From Saccharothrix algeriensis (GTDB lineage Bacteria > Actinomycetota > Actinomycetes > Mycobacteriales > Pseudonocardiaceae): a stretch of 64,000 nt of DNA. Positions 1-9,100 of the stretch are shown here, one piece after another (positions within the stretch are counted from its first letter, which is position 1; the number at the start of each line of letters is the position of its first letter). The DNA is taken from contig NZ_JAFBCL010000001.1 in the NCBI RefSeq assembly GCF_016907655.1, positions 4,064,001 to 4,128,000 on the forward strand, given 5' to 3'. The translations under genes were made by a program, and so were the position numbers. The notes below the pieces were generated by a model. It did no database searches. It worked only from the letters and a program-made list of their open reading frames with translations, and was not told where the DNA came from.

Positions 1-207
1 GCGCGGGTCGTGTGCCTGTGCGGCAGCGACAGCGGCTACGCCGAGCTGGCCGCGCCGGTCGCCGACGCCCTGCGCGCGGCGGGCGCGCGGCGCGTGCTGC
101 TGGCGGGCCGGGAGTCGCCCGCGCGGGTCGACGGGCACGTGTTCGCCGGCTGCCCCGCGCTGGCCGTCCTCGAAGAGACCTTCGAGTTCCTCGGAGTGGA
201 GCGATGA
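1..207 (+). CDS. mutA: Methylmalonyl-CoA mutase small subunit, C-terminal part (5' truncated)
   Basis: The reading frame is open from base 1 and ends in TGA at 205-207, so only the last 68 residues are present. They begin [15 protein letters not shown] and contain VFAGCPAL near the end, which resembles the C-terminal cobalamin-type fold of the MutA subunit that partners MutB. MutA is the non-catalytic subunit of the heterodimer that converts (R)-methylmalonyl-CoA to succinyl-CoA. The stop overlaps the mutB start as ATGA (204-207), so the two are probably translationally coupled. The identification rests on this tail and on the neighbouring mutB. Confidence 0.85.
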   Translation, partial: ARVVCLCGSDSGYAELAAPVADALRAAGARRVLLAGRESPARVDGHVFAGCPALAVLEETFEFLGVER

Positions 208-2600
208 TCCCCAACTTCGCCTCGATCGACCTCGGCGAGCCGCCCGCCGGCACGGCCGCGCAGTGGCAGGAGGCCCTGCAGGAGGCCACCGGCAAGGGCC
301 CCGACGCGCTGGCGTGGGAGACCCCGGAGGGCATCGGCGTCAAACCGGTCTACACCGCCGCCGACACCGAGGGCCTGGACTTCCTGGGCACCTACCCGGG
401 CATCGCGCCGTTCCTGCGCGGCCCGTACCCGACGATGTACGTCAACCAGCCGTGGACCATCCGCCAGTACGCGGGTTTCTCCACCGCCGAGGAGTCCAAC
501 GCCTTCTACCGCCGCAACCTCGCGGCCGGGCAGAAGGGCCTGTCGGTGGCGTTCGACCTGGCGACGCACCGCGGCTACGACTCCGACCACCCGCGCGTCG
601 CGGGCGACGTCGGCATGGCGGGCGTGGCGATCGACTCGATCTACGACATGCGGCAGCTGTTCGACGGCATCCCGCTGGACCGGATGTCGGTGTCCATGAC
701 CATGAACGGCGCGGTGCTGCCGATCCTCGCGCTCTACGTGGTGGCGGCCGAGGAGCAGGGCGTCGCGCCGGAGCAGCTCGCGGGGACCATCCAGAACGAC
801 ATCCTCAAGGAGTTCATGGTCCGCAACACCTACATCTACCCGCCGGGTCCGTCGATGCGGATCATCTCCGACATCTTCTCGTTCACCTCGCGGCGGATGC
901 CGAAGTTCAACTCGATCTCCATCTCCGGCTACCACATGCAGGAGGCGGGCGCGACGGCCGACCTGGAGCTGGCCTACACGCTGGCCGACGGCGTCGAGTA
1001 CCTGCGGGCGGGCCGGGACGCGGGGCTGGACGTCGACGCGTTCGCGCCGCGCCTGTCGTTCTTCTGGGCCGTGGGCATGAACTTCTTCATGGAGGTGGCC
1101 AAGCTGCGCGCCGCGCGGCTGCTGTGGGCGAAGCTGGTCAAGGGCTTCGGCCCGAAGTCGCCCAAGTCGCTGTCGCTGCGCACGCACTGCCAGACGTCGG
1201 GCTGGTCGCTGACCGCGCAGGACGTGTTCAACAACGTGGCGCGCACCTGCGTGGAGGCGATGGCCGCGACGCAGGGGCACACGCAGTCGTTGCACACCAA
1301 CGCGCTGGACGAGGCGCTGGCGCTGCCGACGGACTTCTCCGCCCGCATCGCCCGCAACACCCAGCTGCTGCTGCAGCAGGAGTCGGGCACCACGCGGGTG
1401 ATCGACCCGTGGGGCGGCAGCGCGTTCGTCGAGCGGCTGACCCACGACCTCGCGCACCGCGCGTGGGCGCACATCACCGAGGTCGAGTCGGCCGGCGGGA
1501 TGGCGCGCGCGATCGACGAGGGCATCCCGAAGCTGCGCATCGAGGAGGCCGCCGCGCGCACCCAGGCCCGCATCGACTCCGGCCGCCAGCCGGTGATCGG
1601 CGTGAACAAGTACCGGGTGGAGGCCGACGAGCGGATCGACGTCCTCAAGGTGGACAACGCCGGCGTGCGGGCCCGGCAGCTCGCGAAGCTGGCGCGGCTG
1701 CGCGCGGAGCGCGACCCGGCCCGGGTGGACGCCGCGCTGACCGCGCTGACCGCCGCCGCGGGCGGTGGCGGCAACCTGCTCGAACTCGCCGTCGACGCGG
1801 CGCGCGCCAAGGCGACCGTGGGGGAGATCTCCGAGGCGCTGGGCAGGGTGTGGGGCCGGCACTCGGCGCGGATCCGCACCATCACCGGCGTCTACCGGCA
1901 GGAGGTGGGCGCGGCCCCACCGGGGAAGGGGTCGGCCGTGGAGGCCACGCAGGAGGCCGTCGCGGCGTTCGCGGAGCAGGAGGGCCGCCGGCCCCGGATC
2001 CTGGTGGCGAAGATGGGCCAGGACGGGCACGACCGCGGGCAGAAGGTGATCGCCACGGCGTTCGCCGACCTCGGCTTCGACGTGGACGTCGGCCCGCTGT
2101 TCCAGACGCCGGACGAGGTGGCGCGCCAGGCGGTGGAGGCCGACGTGCACATCGTCGGCGTGTCGTCGCTGGCCGCCGGGCACCTCACGCTGGTGCCCGC
2201 GCTGCGGGCGGCGCTGGCCGGGCTGGACCGCGCGGACATCATGATCGTGGTGGGCGGCGTCATCCCGCCGCAGGACTTCGACGCGCTGCGCGCGGCGGGC
2301 GCGGCGGCGATCTTCCCGCCCGGCACGGTCATCGCGGACGCGGCGGGCGACCTGCTGCGCAGGCTGTCGGCGCAGTTGGGCCACGACGAGCCGGGATCCG
2401 ACGAGCCGGGATCCGACGAGCCGGGATCCGACGAGCCGGGGCCCGACGGGCAGGGCGCCGACGGGCAGAGCCCTGGCGAGCAGGGCCCCGGCGAGCAGGG
2501 CCCCGGCGAGCAGGGCCCCGGCGAGTTCGGGTCCGCGGACTTCGCGTCCGGCGAGTTCGCGTCCGGCGCGCCGGAGCGCGGCGAGCCCGGCCGTGGCTAG
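204..2600 (+). CDS. mutB: Methylmalonyl-CoA mutase large (catalytic) subunit with a repetitive C-terminal extension
   Basis: The 798-residue protein begins [11 protein letters not shown] at an ATG that overlaps the mutA stop. An N-terminal TIM-barrel substrate domain covers about residues 20-560. The C-terminal B12-binding domain has the base-off motif DxHxxG at Asp607-His609-Gly612. It catalyses the adenosylcobalamin-dependent rearrangement of (R)-methylmalonyl-CoA to succinyl-CoA, the final step of propionate, valine and odd-chain fatty acid breakdown. The ordinary protein ends near residue 727. The following 71 residues are a low-complexity tail of pentapeptide repeats (DEPGS, GEQGP, GEFxS) encoded by 15-bp DNA repeats, which is not typical of the family. 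The meaB start overlaps the end by 8 bases. Confidence 0.96.
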   Translation: MIPNFASIDLGEPPAGTAAQWQEALQEATGKGPDALAWETPEGIGVKPVYTAADTEGLDFLGTYPGIAPFLRGPYPTMYVNQPWTIRQYAGFSTAEESNAFYRRNLAAGQKGLSVAFDLATHRGYDSDHPRVAGDVGMAGVAIDSIYDMRQLFDGIPLDRMSVSMTMNGAVLPILALYVVAAEEQGVAPEQLAGTIQNDILKEFMVRNTYIYPPGPSMRIISDIFSFTSRRMPKFNSISISGYHMQEAGATADLELAYTLADGVEYLRAGRDAGLDVDAFAPRLSFFWAVGMNFFMEVAKLRAARLLWAKLVKGFGPKSPKSLSLRTHCQTSGWSLTAQDVFNNVARTCVEAMAATQGHTQSLHTNALDEALALPTDFSARIARNTQLLLQQESGTTRVIDPWGGSAFVERLTHDLAHRAWAHITEVESAGGMARAIDEGIPKLRIEEAAARTQARIDSGRQPVIGVNKYRVEADERIDVLKVDNAGVRARQLAKLARLRAERDPARVDAALTALTAAAGGGGNLLELAVDAARAKATVGEISEALGRVWGRHSARIRTITGVYRQEVGAAPPGKGSAVEATQEAVAAFAEQEGRRPRILVAKMGQDGHDRGQKVIATAFADLGFDVDVGPLFQTPDEVARQAVEADVHIVGVSSLAAGHLTLVPALRAALAGLDRADIMIVVGGVIPPQDFDALRAAGAAAIFPPGTVIADAAGDLLRRLSAQLGHDEPGSDEPGSDEPGSDEPGPDGQGADGQSPGEQGPGEQGPGEQGPGEFGSADFASGEFASGAPERGEPGRG
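2385..2564 (+). repeat. 15-bp coding minisatellite in the 3' end of mutB
   Basis: Twelve in-frame 15-bp units start at 2385 and continue every 15 bases. The first three are GACGAGCCGGGATCC. Units at 2475, 2490 and 2505 are GGCGAGCAGGGCCCC. The last three are GAGTTC/GACTTC variants. The identical neighbouring copies suggest recent slippage or unequal exchange. All units keep the frame, giving an acidic, Gly/Pro-rich tail on MutB. Confidence 0.9.
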
Positions 2601-3606
2601 GGCGGTCGACGTCGGCGAGTACGCGAAGGGCGTGCTCGCCGGAAACCGGAGCGCGCTGGCGCGGGCCATCACGCTGGTCGAGTCGACCCGCGCGGACCAC
2701 CGCGCGCTGGCGCAGCGGCTGCTGGTCGAGCTGCTGCCGCACTCGGGCGGCGCGCACCGGATCGGGGTCACCGGCGTGCCCGGCGTGGGCAAGTCGACGT
2801 TCATCGACGCGCTCGGCACGATGCTGACCGCGCGGGGGCACCGGGTGGCGGTGCTGGCGGTCGACCCGTCCTCCACCCGCACCGGCGGCTCGATCCTGGG
2901 CGACAAGACGCGGATGGCCCGCCTCGCGGTGGACCCGGCGGCGTTCATCCGGCCCTCGCCGACCTCCGGCACGCTCGGCGGCGTCGCCGGGGCCACCCGC
3001 GAGTCGATCGTGCTGGTGGAGGCGGCCGGCCACGACGTGGTGCTGGTGGAGACCGTCGGCGTGGGGCAGTCCGAGGTCGCGGTGGCGAACATGACGGACT
3101 GCTCGCTCCTCCTGGCGCTCGCGCGCACCGGGGACCAGCTCCAGGGGATCAAGAAGGGCGTCCTGGAACTGGCGGACGTGATCGCGGTGAACAAGGCCGA
3201 CGGCCCGCACGAGCGGGACGCGCGCAGAGCGGCGCGGGAGCTCGCGGGCGCGCTGCGCCTGCTGCGCCCGCCGGACGCCCTGTGGCACCCGCCGGTGCTG
3301 ACGTGCAGCGGGTTGAGCGGCGACGGGTTGGACGCCCTGTGGCAGCAGGTCCAGCGGCACCGGGCCGCCCTGCGCGACGCGGGCGAGCTGGCCGAGCGCC
3401 GCCGCCGCCAGCAGGTCGACTGGACGTGGACCATGGTCAACGACCGGCTGCTGGCCGGTCTGCGCGCCGACCGCGCCGTGCGCGCCCTGGTGCCCGAGGT
3501 GGAGCGCCAGGTGCGCGAAGGCGAGCTGACCGCGACGCTGGCCGCGGAGCGCATCCTCGCCGCCTTTACCCGCCGTGAAGAAGCCACCGGTTTGGGTGAC
3601 CACTGA
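2593..3606 (+). CDS. meaB: MeaB/ArgK-family GTPase, methylmalonyl-CoA mutase chaperone
   Basis: The 337-residue protein starts at GTG 2593, inside the end of mutB. The Walker A motif GVPGVGKS is at about residues 61-68, followed by [18 protein letters not shown], a G3-like ETVGVGQSE and the base-recognition NKAD. These mark the MeaB/ArgK (LAO/AO ATPase) G3E GTPases. Family members load adenosylcobalamin into methylmalonyl-CoA mutase and eject damaged cofactor. Direct linkage to mutAB supports that role here. The C-terminal helices (about 270-337) correspond to the dimerisation arm. Length is normal for the family. Confidence 0.95.
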   Translation: MARAVDVGEYAKGVLAGNRSALARAITLVESTRADHRALAQRLLVELLPHSGGAHRIGVTGVPGVGKSTFIDALGTMLTARGHRVAVLAVDPSSTRTGGSILGDKTRMARLAVDPAAFIRPSPTSGTLGGVAGATRESIVLVEAAGHDVVLVETVGVGQSEVAVANMTDCSLLLALARTGDQLQGIKKGVLELADVIAVNKADGPHERDARRAARELAGALRLLRPPDALWHPPVLTCSGLSGDGLDALWQQVQRHRAALRDAGELAERRRRQQVDWTWTMVNDRLLAGLRADRAVRALVPEVERQVREGELTATLAAERILAAFTRREEATGLGDH

Positions 3607-3634
3607 CAGTGGTATCCGGAGTGGGCGATGACTA

Positions 3635-3949
3635 GTGTTGACGACCGTGACTCTGTGGCGATCCCTGCTCGCGGCGTGCTTCCTCGTGCTGGTCGGCGCG
3701 CTCGGCGTGACCGGTGTGGCGAACGCCACCACCCCGGGGCAGGCCGGTCCGGTCGCCGCCGCCCAGCCGACTGAATCGGTCCCACCTGGGCCGCAGCTCG
3801 ACGCGCCGCAGCAGACCGATCCGGGCGTGACCGACGAGACCAAGAGGAAGTTGTGGATCGGCGGTATCGCGCTGGTGCTGTTCGCCCTCGTTTACTGGCG
3901 TAACAAGAAGCGCTGGGACAAGTGGCGCAAGGGCAGGAAAGCCGGCTGA
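3635..3949 (+). CDS. Small secreted or membrane-anchored hypothetical protein
   Basis: This 104-residue protein has an N-terminal hydrophobic segment (about residues 9-30, ending near VANA) that looks like a signal peptide or anchor. A Pro/Gln-rich linker follows, then a second hydrophobic segment (about 72-88, IGGIALVLFALVYW) and a strongly basic tail (RNKKRWDKWRKGRK). The topology suggests an exported domain with a C-terminal membrane anchor and cytoplasmic tail. GTG 3635 is taken as start, but TTG 3638 and GTG 3647 are possible. I do not recognise a family. Confidence 0.7.
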   Translation: MLTTVTLWRSLLAACFLVLVGALGVTGVANATTPGQAGPVAAAQPTESVPPGPQLDAPQQTDPGVTDETKRKLWIGGIALVLFALVYWRNKKRWDKWRKGRKAG

Positions 3950-3968
3950 GCGGTCGTGGGGGCGACCC

Positions 3969-3986
3969 GGGTCGTGGGGGCGACCC
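3969..3986 (+). terminator. Possible terminator hairpin within a 17-bp direct repeat
   Basis: A 17-bp sequence is repeated at 3953-3969 and 3971-3987. GGGTCG (3969-3974) pairs with CGACCC (3981-3986) across a 6-base loop, and CGACCCGGGTCG (3963-3974) is also a perfect palindrome. It follows the small membrane-protein gene and has no T-tract. Confidence 0.35.
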
Positions 3987-4049
3987 GACCAGTACGTGAG
4001 GTTTCCTAATAAAGGGTGTCCTCCTGCAGCGGATTCTGCACGCACTTGA

Positions 4050-4062
4050 TCGGTCTGACCGA
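4050..4062. promoter_or_regulatory. Perfect palindrome upstream of the amidohydrolase pair, possible operator
   Basis: TCGGTC-T-GACCGA is a perfect 13-bp palindrome about 100 bp upstream of the first M20 gene. The GGTCnGACC core resembles operators of FadR-type GntR regulators. No regulator gene lies beside it, so the assignment is an inference from pattern only. Confidence 0.35.
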
Positions 4063-4159
4063 AATTCGTGCACCGCTTGGCGCAGCCGTTCGACCGGCCG
4101 GCGGTTGATCAACGGGACCGGCGACGGGGCCGGTCGGGCTTCATGCAGGATGGACGCAA

Positions 4160-5326
4160 ATGGGTACCGACTTCAAGATGAGGACGCGCTCGGCCGTCGA
4201 GCGGTACTCCGCTGCGCTGGTAGGGCTCTCGCGCAGCATCCACGCGGAGCCGGAGCAGGCTTTCGCGGAGCACCGCAGCGCGGCGAAGGTCGCCGACCTG
4301 CTGGCCGCCGAGGGCTTCGCGGTCCAGCGGGGCGTCGCGGACCTGGAGACGGCGTTCACCGCCTCCTACGGGTCCGGTGACCTGGTCCTGGGGCTGTGCG
4401 CGGAGTACGACGCGCTGCCCGAGGTGGGGCACGCCTGCGGGCACAACGTCATCGCCGCGGCCTCCGCCGGCGCCGCCCTCGCCCTGCGGGACCTGGCCGA
4501 CGACCTCGGCCTCACCGTGCGGGTGATCGGCACGCCGGCCGAGGAAGTGGGCGGCGGCAAGGTGCTCATGCTCGAACGCGGGGTATTCGACGACGTGTCC
4601 CTGTCGATGATGGTGCACCCCGCGCCGTACGAGGCGGTCGCCGCCCGCTCGCTGGCGATCACCGACGTCGAGGTGCGCTACACCGGCAAGCCCTCGCACG
4701 CCGCCGCCGCGCCGCACCTGGGTGTGAACGCGGCGGACGCCATCACCGTCGCCCAGGTCGCCATCGGCCTGGCGCGCCAGCACCTGGAGCCCGGCCAGAT
4801 GGTCAGCGGCATCGTCACGCGCGGCGGCACCGTGCCCAACGTGGTGCCCGACCGCACGTCGGCGATGTTCGACCTGCGCGCCGAGGACCTGGAGTCGCTG
4901 GGCCGGCTGGAGGAGCGGGTCGCCCGCTGCTTCGCGGCCGGCGCGCTCGCCACCGGCTGCACGCACGAGGTCGTCAAGGTCTCGCCCGTCTACGCCGAAC
5001 TGACCCCCGACCCGTGGCTCGCCGACGCCTACCGGCGTGCGATCACCGAGTTGGGGCGCACACCCCTGGAGCCCGCCGAGGAGCGGACCAGGCGGCTGGG
5101 CAGCACCGACATGGGGAACGTGACCCGGGCGCTGCCGGCCATCCACCCGACCATCGCCATCGACTGCGGAGACGCGGTGAACCACCAAATCGAGTTCGCG
5201 ACCGCCTGTGCGTCGGCTTCGGCCGACCGAGCTGTGCTCGACGGGGCGCTCGCCCTGGCCTGGACGACCATCGCCGCCGCCTGCGACGACGCGCAGCGCG
5301 CCCGGCTGGTGGGCGGTGCGGCATGA
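4160..5326 (+). CDS. M20-family amidohydrolase (AmiB1-like)
   Basis: This 388-residue M20 peptidase-family hydrolase begins MGTDFKMRTR at ATG 4160, with AGGA at 4147-4150 as ribosome-binding site. Metal-ligand motifs are visible: CAEYDALPEVGHACGHN (about residues 78-94), PAEEVGGGK, and the later THEV and NHQIEFA regions. The family cleaves amide bonds of N-acyl or aminobenzoyl amino acid substrates with two divalent metals, usually in the cytoplasm. The true substrate is unknown. The next gene is a paralogue overlapping by ATGA. A similar tandem pair near glpD and lpdA is annotated amiB1-amiA1 in M. tuberculosis. Confidence 0.88.
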   Translation: MGTDFKMRTRSAVERYSAALVGLSRSIHAEPEQAFAEHRSAAKVADLLAAEGFAVQRGVADLETAFTASYGSGDLVLGLCAEYDALPEVGHACGHNVIAAASAGAALALRDLADDLGLTVRVIGTPAEEVGGGKVLMLERGVFDDVSLSMMVHPAPYEAVAARSLAITDVEVRYTGKPSHAAAAPHLGVNAADAITVAQVAIGLARQHLEPGQMVSGIVTRGGTVPNVVPDRTSAMFDLRAEDLESLGRLEERVARCFAAGALATGCTHEVVKVSPVYAELTPDPWLADAYRRAITELGRTPLEPAEERTRRLGSTDMGNVTRALPAIHPTIAIDCGDAVNHQIEFATACASASADRAVLDGALALAWTTIAAACDDAQRARLVGGAA

Positions 5327-6594
5327 CGGTTCTCGACTCACGACCCGAGCTGCCGGGGGAGGAGGATCCCGAAGTGCTGTTGACCGAACACGGGGTGAGC
5401 ATTGCCCCTGTGGACGATCCGGGTGAGGGGCGCGGCCCCTCCTGGCTGGACGACTGGCTGACCGCCAACGCATCCGAGGTGGTCGCCTGGCGCCGGCACA
5501 TCCACGCCCACCCGGAGCTGTCCCGCCACGAGCACGCCACCACCGAGTTGATCGCGGAGCTGCTGCGCGGGGCCGGCCTGAAGCCGCGGGTGCTGCCCGG
5601 CGGCACCGGGCTGGTCTGCGACGTGGGCAGCGGCCCCCGGTGCGTGGCGCTGCGCGCCGACATCGACGCCCTGCCGCTGCACGAGGCCACCGGCGCGCCG
5701 TACGCGTCCACTGTGGATGGTGTGTCGCACGCCTGCGGGCACGACGCGCACACCACCGTCCTGCTGGGCGCGGCGCTGGCGCTGGCGTCGGCCACGGAGC
5801 TGCCCGGCCGGGTGCGGCTGGTGTTCCAGCCGGCCGAGGAGGTCATGCCCGGCGGGGCGCTGGACGTGCTCGCCGCCGGCGGGCTGGACGGCGTCGAGCG
5901 GATCTTCGGCCTGCACTGCGACCCCCGGCTGCCGGTCGGGCGGATCGGCACGCGGGTCGGCGCCATCACGTCGGCCAGCGACATGCTCGAACTGCGCCTG
6001 ACCTCGCCCGGCGGGCACACCTCGCGGCCCCACCTGACGGCCGACCTGGTGCACGCGCTGGGCACGGTGATCACCGGCCTGCCCACGCTGCTGTCGCGGC
6101 GGGTGGACCCGCGCTCGGGGACGGTGCTGGTGTGGGGCGCGGTCCACGCGGGCGAGGCCGCCAACGCGGTGCCGCAGGACGGCGTGCTGCGGGGCACGCT
6201 GCGCACCGGCGACCGCGACATCTGGGCGGAGATGGAGCCGCTGATCAAGGAGTTGGTGGGCGCGCTGCTGGCGCCGACCGGGGTCGGCTTCGACCTGCAC
6301 CACCGCCGCGGCGTGCCGCCGGTGGTCAACGACCGCGAGAGCACGGTGCTGCTGCGCGCCGGCATCGAGGCCGCGCTGGGCGAGGACGCGCTGGCCGGCA
6401 CCGAGCAGTCGTCGGGCGGCGAGGACTTCGGCTGGTACCTGGAGCACGTGCCCGGCTCGTTCGCCCGGCTGGGCGTGTGGGACGGCGTGGGCAAGCCCCG
6501 CGACCTGCACCAGCCCGGGTTCGACCTGGACGAGCGGGCGCTGCTGGTGGGCGTGCGCGTGATGGTGCACGCGGCGCTGGCCTCGCTGGCGTAG
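5323..6594 (+). CDS. M20-family amidohydrolase (AmiA1-like)
   Basis: The ATG at 5323 overlaps the upstream stop (ATGA) and gives a 423-residue protein. About 45 residues precede the catalytic domain, which starts near WRRHIHAHPELSRHE. Metal-binding motifs are ALRADIDALPLHE, SHACGHDAHT and PAEEVMPGG. SGGEDFGWYLEHVPG near residue 365 supplies the last ligands. It is the typical amidohydrolase or aminoacylase-like architecture with an inserted dimerisation domain. It forms an operon with its paralogue and may act with it on related N-acyl substrates or form a heteromer. Confidence 0.9.
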   Translation: MTVLDSRPELPGEEDPEVLLTEHGVSIAPVDDPGEGRGPSWLDDWLTANASEVVAWRRHIHAHPELSRHEHATTELIAELLRGAGLKPRVLPGGTGLVCDVGSGPRCVALRADIDALPLHEATGAPYASTVDGVSHACGHDAHTTVLLGAALALASATELPGRVRLVFQPAEEVMPGGALDVLAAGGLDGVERIFGLHCDPRLPVGRIGTRVGAITSASDMLELRLTSPGGHTSRPHLTADLVHALGTVITGLPTLLSRRVDPRSGTVLVWGAVHAGEAANAVPQDGVLRGTLRTGDRDIWAEMEPLIKELVGALLAPTGVGFDLHHRRGVPPVVNDRESTVLLRAGIEAALGEDALAGTEQSSGGEDFGWYLEHVPGSFARLGVWDGVGKPRDLHQPGFDLDERALLVGVRVMVHAALASLA

Positions 6595-6787
6595 GGCGGT
6601 CGTGCGCGTTCCGGGGTCGCTGCTGGGGGCGGTTCCCGGAGGTGCTCTGGGGGTTGACGAGGGCGCTGTCGGGGGCGCGTCCTCAGCTTTGATCACGTGG
6701 AGTGTCGTACCCCTCTGGTCGGATGTGCGTCGGGGGCGCCTCGTCCGAGGGGACCCTTGCGAAGCCTGCCGGTGGATTCCCGGGGTG

Positions 6788-6898
6788 GGTCGTTGAGCGG
6801 CTGGGGGCTGGCTGAGCGGCTGGGGGTCGTTGAGCGGCTGGGGGTCGTTGAGCGGCTGGGGGTCGTTGAGCGGCTGGGGGTCGGCTGAGCGGCTGAGG
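6788..6898. repeat. 18-bp tandem repeat, about six copies
   Basis: The unit GGTCGTTGAGCGGCTGGG occurs exactly at 6788, 6825, 6843 and 6861, with variant copies at about 6806 and 6879. It lies outside any supported gene. TGAGCGGCTG is present in every copy. Confidence 0.9.
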
Positions 6899-6996
6899 GG
6901 TTGTCGCCCCGGTCGGGGTTTGCCGGGCCCCGACCGGCCGGTGCGCCCGTCGGACGGCGGCGCGGTCGCGGCGGCCCGGAGCGCGGTTGTCGGTCG

Positions 6997-7073
6997 GGTC
7001 TGCGCCGGTTGAGCAGCCGGAGGCGGGGCGGAGTGCGGTCTGCGCCGGTTGAGCAGCCGGAGGCGGGGCGGAG
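6997..7073. repeat. 37-bp direct repeat with 40-bp period
   Basis: The sequence at 6997-7033 is repeated at 7037-7073, starting GGTCTGCGCC and ending GGGGCGGAG. It is intergenic, just downstream of the 18-bp array. Function is unknown. Confidence 0.85.
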
Positions 7074-7194
7074 CGTCGTCCCCGCGCGGGGCGGCCCACG
7101 CCCGTACCGCGCCGGAGGACGGGCGCGACCCGCCGAGGGCGGGCCTGCTACCGGTGAAACCCTCCGGCCTCGCCCGGACCGGCGGCGGAAGGGC

Positions 7195-8931
7195 TCAGCT
7201 CACCGGTTCGACCAGGTGCGGGCGGGCTTCCGGGGCGGCGGCGCGGACCGCGTCGGCGGCCGGGTCGTCCGGCTCGGTCTGGGAGGCGCGCTCCGCCTCG
7301 ACCCGCGAGGTGTAGACCTCGACCTCCCGGGCGATCCGGGCCTCGTCCCAGCCGTGGACCCGCGCGACCAGTTCCGCGACCTCCCGCGCGCAGGCCACGC
7401 CCCGGTGCGGGTACTCGATCGAGATCCTGGTGCGGCGGGTCAGCACGTCGTCCAGGTGCAGCGCGCCCTCGTGGGACGCCGCGTAGACCACCTCCACCTG
7501 CAGGTAGTCCGGGGCGTGGGGCACCGGCCTGAGCAGCTCCGGGTCCGCCGTCGCCAGCACCTCGTGGACCAGGGAGCCGTAGCGGTCCAGGAGGTGGCGC
7601 ACGCGGTAGGGGTGCAGGCCGTAGCGGGACGCGAGCTGGTCCGCCTGGTTCACCAGGGCGTGGTAGCCGTCCGCGCCGACCAGCGGCACCTTGTCGGTGA
7701 TCGACGGCTGGATGCGGCCCGGCAGGTCGACGGCCGCCGCGTCCACCGCGTCGGCGCCCATGACGCGGTAGGTGGTGTACTTGCCGCCCGCGATCGCGAC
7801 CAGCCCCGGCGCGACGCGCGCGACCGCGTGCTCCCGGGACAGCTTGGACGTCGACTCGCTCTCGCCCGCCAGCAGCGGGCGCAGGCCGGCGTAGACGCCC
7901 TCGATGTCGTCGTGGGTCAGCGGCGTCGCCAGGACTTCGTTGACGTGGTCCAGGACGTAGTCGATGTCGCTCCTGGTGGCCGCGGGGTGGGCCAGGTCCA
8001 GGTTCCAGTCGGTGTCGGTGGTGCCCACGATCCAGTGGTTGCGCCACGGGATGACGAACAGGACCGACTTCTCCGTCCGCAGGATCAGGCCCGACTCGGA
8101 GACGATCCGGTCCCTCGGCACGACGATGTGCACGCCCTTGCTGGCCCGCACCCGGAAGCGGCCCCGGCTGCCGGACAGGCGCTGCAGCTCGTCGGTCCAC
8201 ACGCCGGTCGCGTTGATCACCGCGTGGGCGCGGACGTCGGTCTCCCGGCCGTCCTCCACGTCCCGCACGCGCACGCCCGAGACCCGGTCCGCCTCCCGCA
8301 GGAACCCCACGACCTGCGTCGACGTGCGCACCACCGCCCCGTAGTGGGCGGCCGTGCGGCCGACCGCCAGGGTGTGCCGGGCGTCGTCGGCCTGCGCGTC
8401 GTAGTACCGGATGCCGCCGATCAGGGCGTCCCGCTTCAGGGCGGGCACCATGCGCAGCGCGCCGGCCCGGGTCAGGTGCTTCTGGCCGGGCACCGAGCGC
8501 GCGCCGCCCATGGTGTCGTAGAGCAGCAGGCCCGCCGCCGTGTACGGGCGCTCCCAGACCCGGTGCGTCAGCGGGTACAGGAAGCTCACCGGTTTCACCA
8601 GGTGGGGCGCGATCCGGGTCAGCATCAGCTCGCGCTCCCGCAGCGCTTCGCGGACCAGGCCGAACTCCAGCTGCTCCAGGTAGCGCAGGCCGCCGTGGAA
8701 CAGCTTGGACGAGCGGCTCGACGTGCCGGAGGCGAGGTCGCGGGCCTCGACCAGGGCCACCCGCAGGCCGCGGGTGGCGGCGTCCAGGGCGGCGCCGACG
8801 CCCACCACCCCGCCGCCGACGACCACCAGGTCGAACGTCTCCGCGCCCAGGCGCGCCCAGGCCACCTCGCGGTCCTCGGGACCCAGGCGGGCCGTGGTGG
8901 CGGGGTTCGACGGCGGCTTGCGCGTGGCCAC
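7195..8931 (-). CDS. glpD: Aerobic glycerol-3-phosphate dehydrogenase
   Basis: The 578-residue flavoprotein oxidises sn-glycerol-3-phosphate to dihydroxyacetone phosphate and passes electrons to the membrane quinone pool. GTG 8931 is chosen because AGGGAGG lies at 8941-8947. The Rossmann FAD motif DLVVVGGGVVGVGAALDA is near residue 30, followed by SSRSSKLFHGGLRYLE and, later, IAGGKYTTYR, which are typical of GlpD/GlpA. A C-terminal helical domain (about 410-550) is present. Length and motifs are normal. It is divergent from glpFK across 169 bp holding inverted repeats, so all three may share regulation. M. tuberculosis has glpD2 beside lpdA in the same way. Confidence 0.95.
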   Translation of the reverse strand: MATRKPPSNPATTARLGPEDREVAWARLGAETFDLVVVGGGVVGVGAALDAATRGLRVALVEARDLASGTSSRSSKLFHGGLRYLEQLEFGLVREALRERELMLTRIAPHLVKPVSFLYPLTHRVWERPYTAAGLLLYDTMGGARSVPGQKHLTRAGALRMVPALKRDALIGGIRYYDAQADDARHTLAVGRTAAHYGAVVRTSTQVVGFLREADRVSGVRVRDVEDGRETDVRAHAVINATGVWTDELQRLSGSRGRFRVRASKGVHIVVPRDRIVSESGLILRTEKSVLFVIPWRNHWIVGTTDTDWNLDLAHPAATRSDIDYVLDHVNEVLATPLTHDDIEGVYAGLRPLLAGESESTSKLSREHAVARVAPGLVAIAGGKYTTYRVMGADAVDAAAVDLPGRIQPSITDKVPLVGADGYHALVNQADQLASRYGLHPYRVRHLLDRYGSLVHEVLATADPELLRPVPHAPDYLQVEVVYAASHEGALHLDDVLTRRTRISIEYPHRGVACAREVAELVARVHGWDEARIAREVEVYTSRVEAERASQTEPDDPAADAVRAAAPEARPHLVEPVS

Positions 8932-8958
8932 GGGTGAACGCCTCCCTGATACTGACGA

Positions 8959-8986
8959 GTGGTCCGACCAGGACTGACTGGACCAC
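8959..8986. promoter_or_regulatory. Inverted repeats in the glpD-glpF divergent promoter region
   Basis: GTGGTCC (8959-8965) and GGACCAC (8980-8986) are perfect 7-bp arms. Inside the left arm, TGGTC-C-GACCA (8960-8970) is an 11-bp palindrome. The position between divergent glp genes suggests an operator for a glycerol regulator. The regulator is not encoded in this window. Confidence 0.45.
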
Positions 8987-9100
8987 GCTACCGGTCGGTA
9001 CGCCACCGTGGACAACCGATCGACTCCGGAACTAGCGTCAGGTCGCGTCGGGTGGGCAGCGCCCGCGTCGCCGCCCGCCCACCGGACGAGGAGGTCGGCG

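Larger units (their letters stand above)
6595..7194. other. 600-bp gene-free gap with tandem repeats between convergent genes
   Basis: No convincing gene was found between the M20 gene and glpD, which converge here. The gap holds an 18-bp tandem array (6788-6898), a 37-bp direct repeat (6997-7033 and 7037-7073) and a small hairpin CCCGCC-GAG-GGCGGG (7129-7143) that could help terminate transcription. Overlapping open frames in several directions reflect the high GC content and repeats. Confidence 0.6.

Noticed and set aside
36-4112. Very long open frame on the minus strand opposite mutAB and meaB
   Set aside because: It is an antisense shadow caused by codon bias in high-GC genes. Its protein has no domain, while the plus strand encodes recognised enzymes.
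3950-4159. tRNA or riboswitch before the amidohydrolase pair
   Set aside because: No cloverleaf or known aptamer core could be drawn. Only short palindromes are visible.
6788-6898. CRISPR-like array
   Set aside because: The units are adjacent 18-bp copies without unique spacers, and there are no cas genes.
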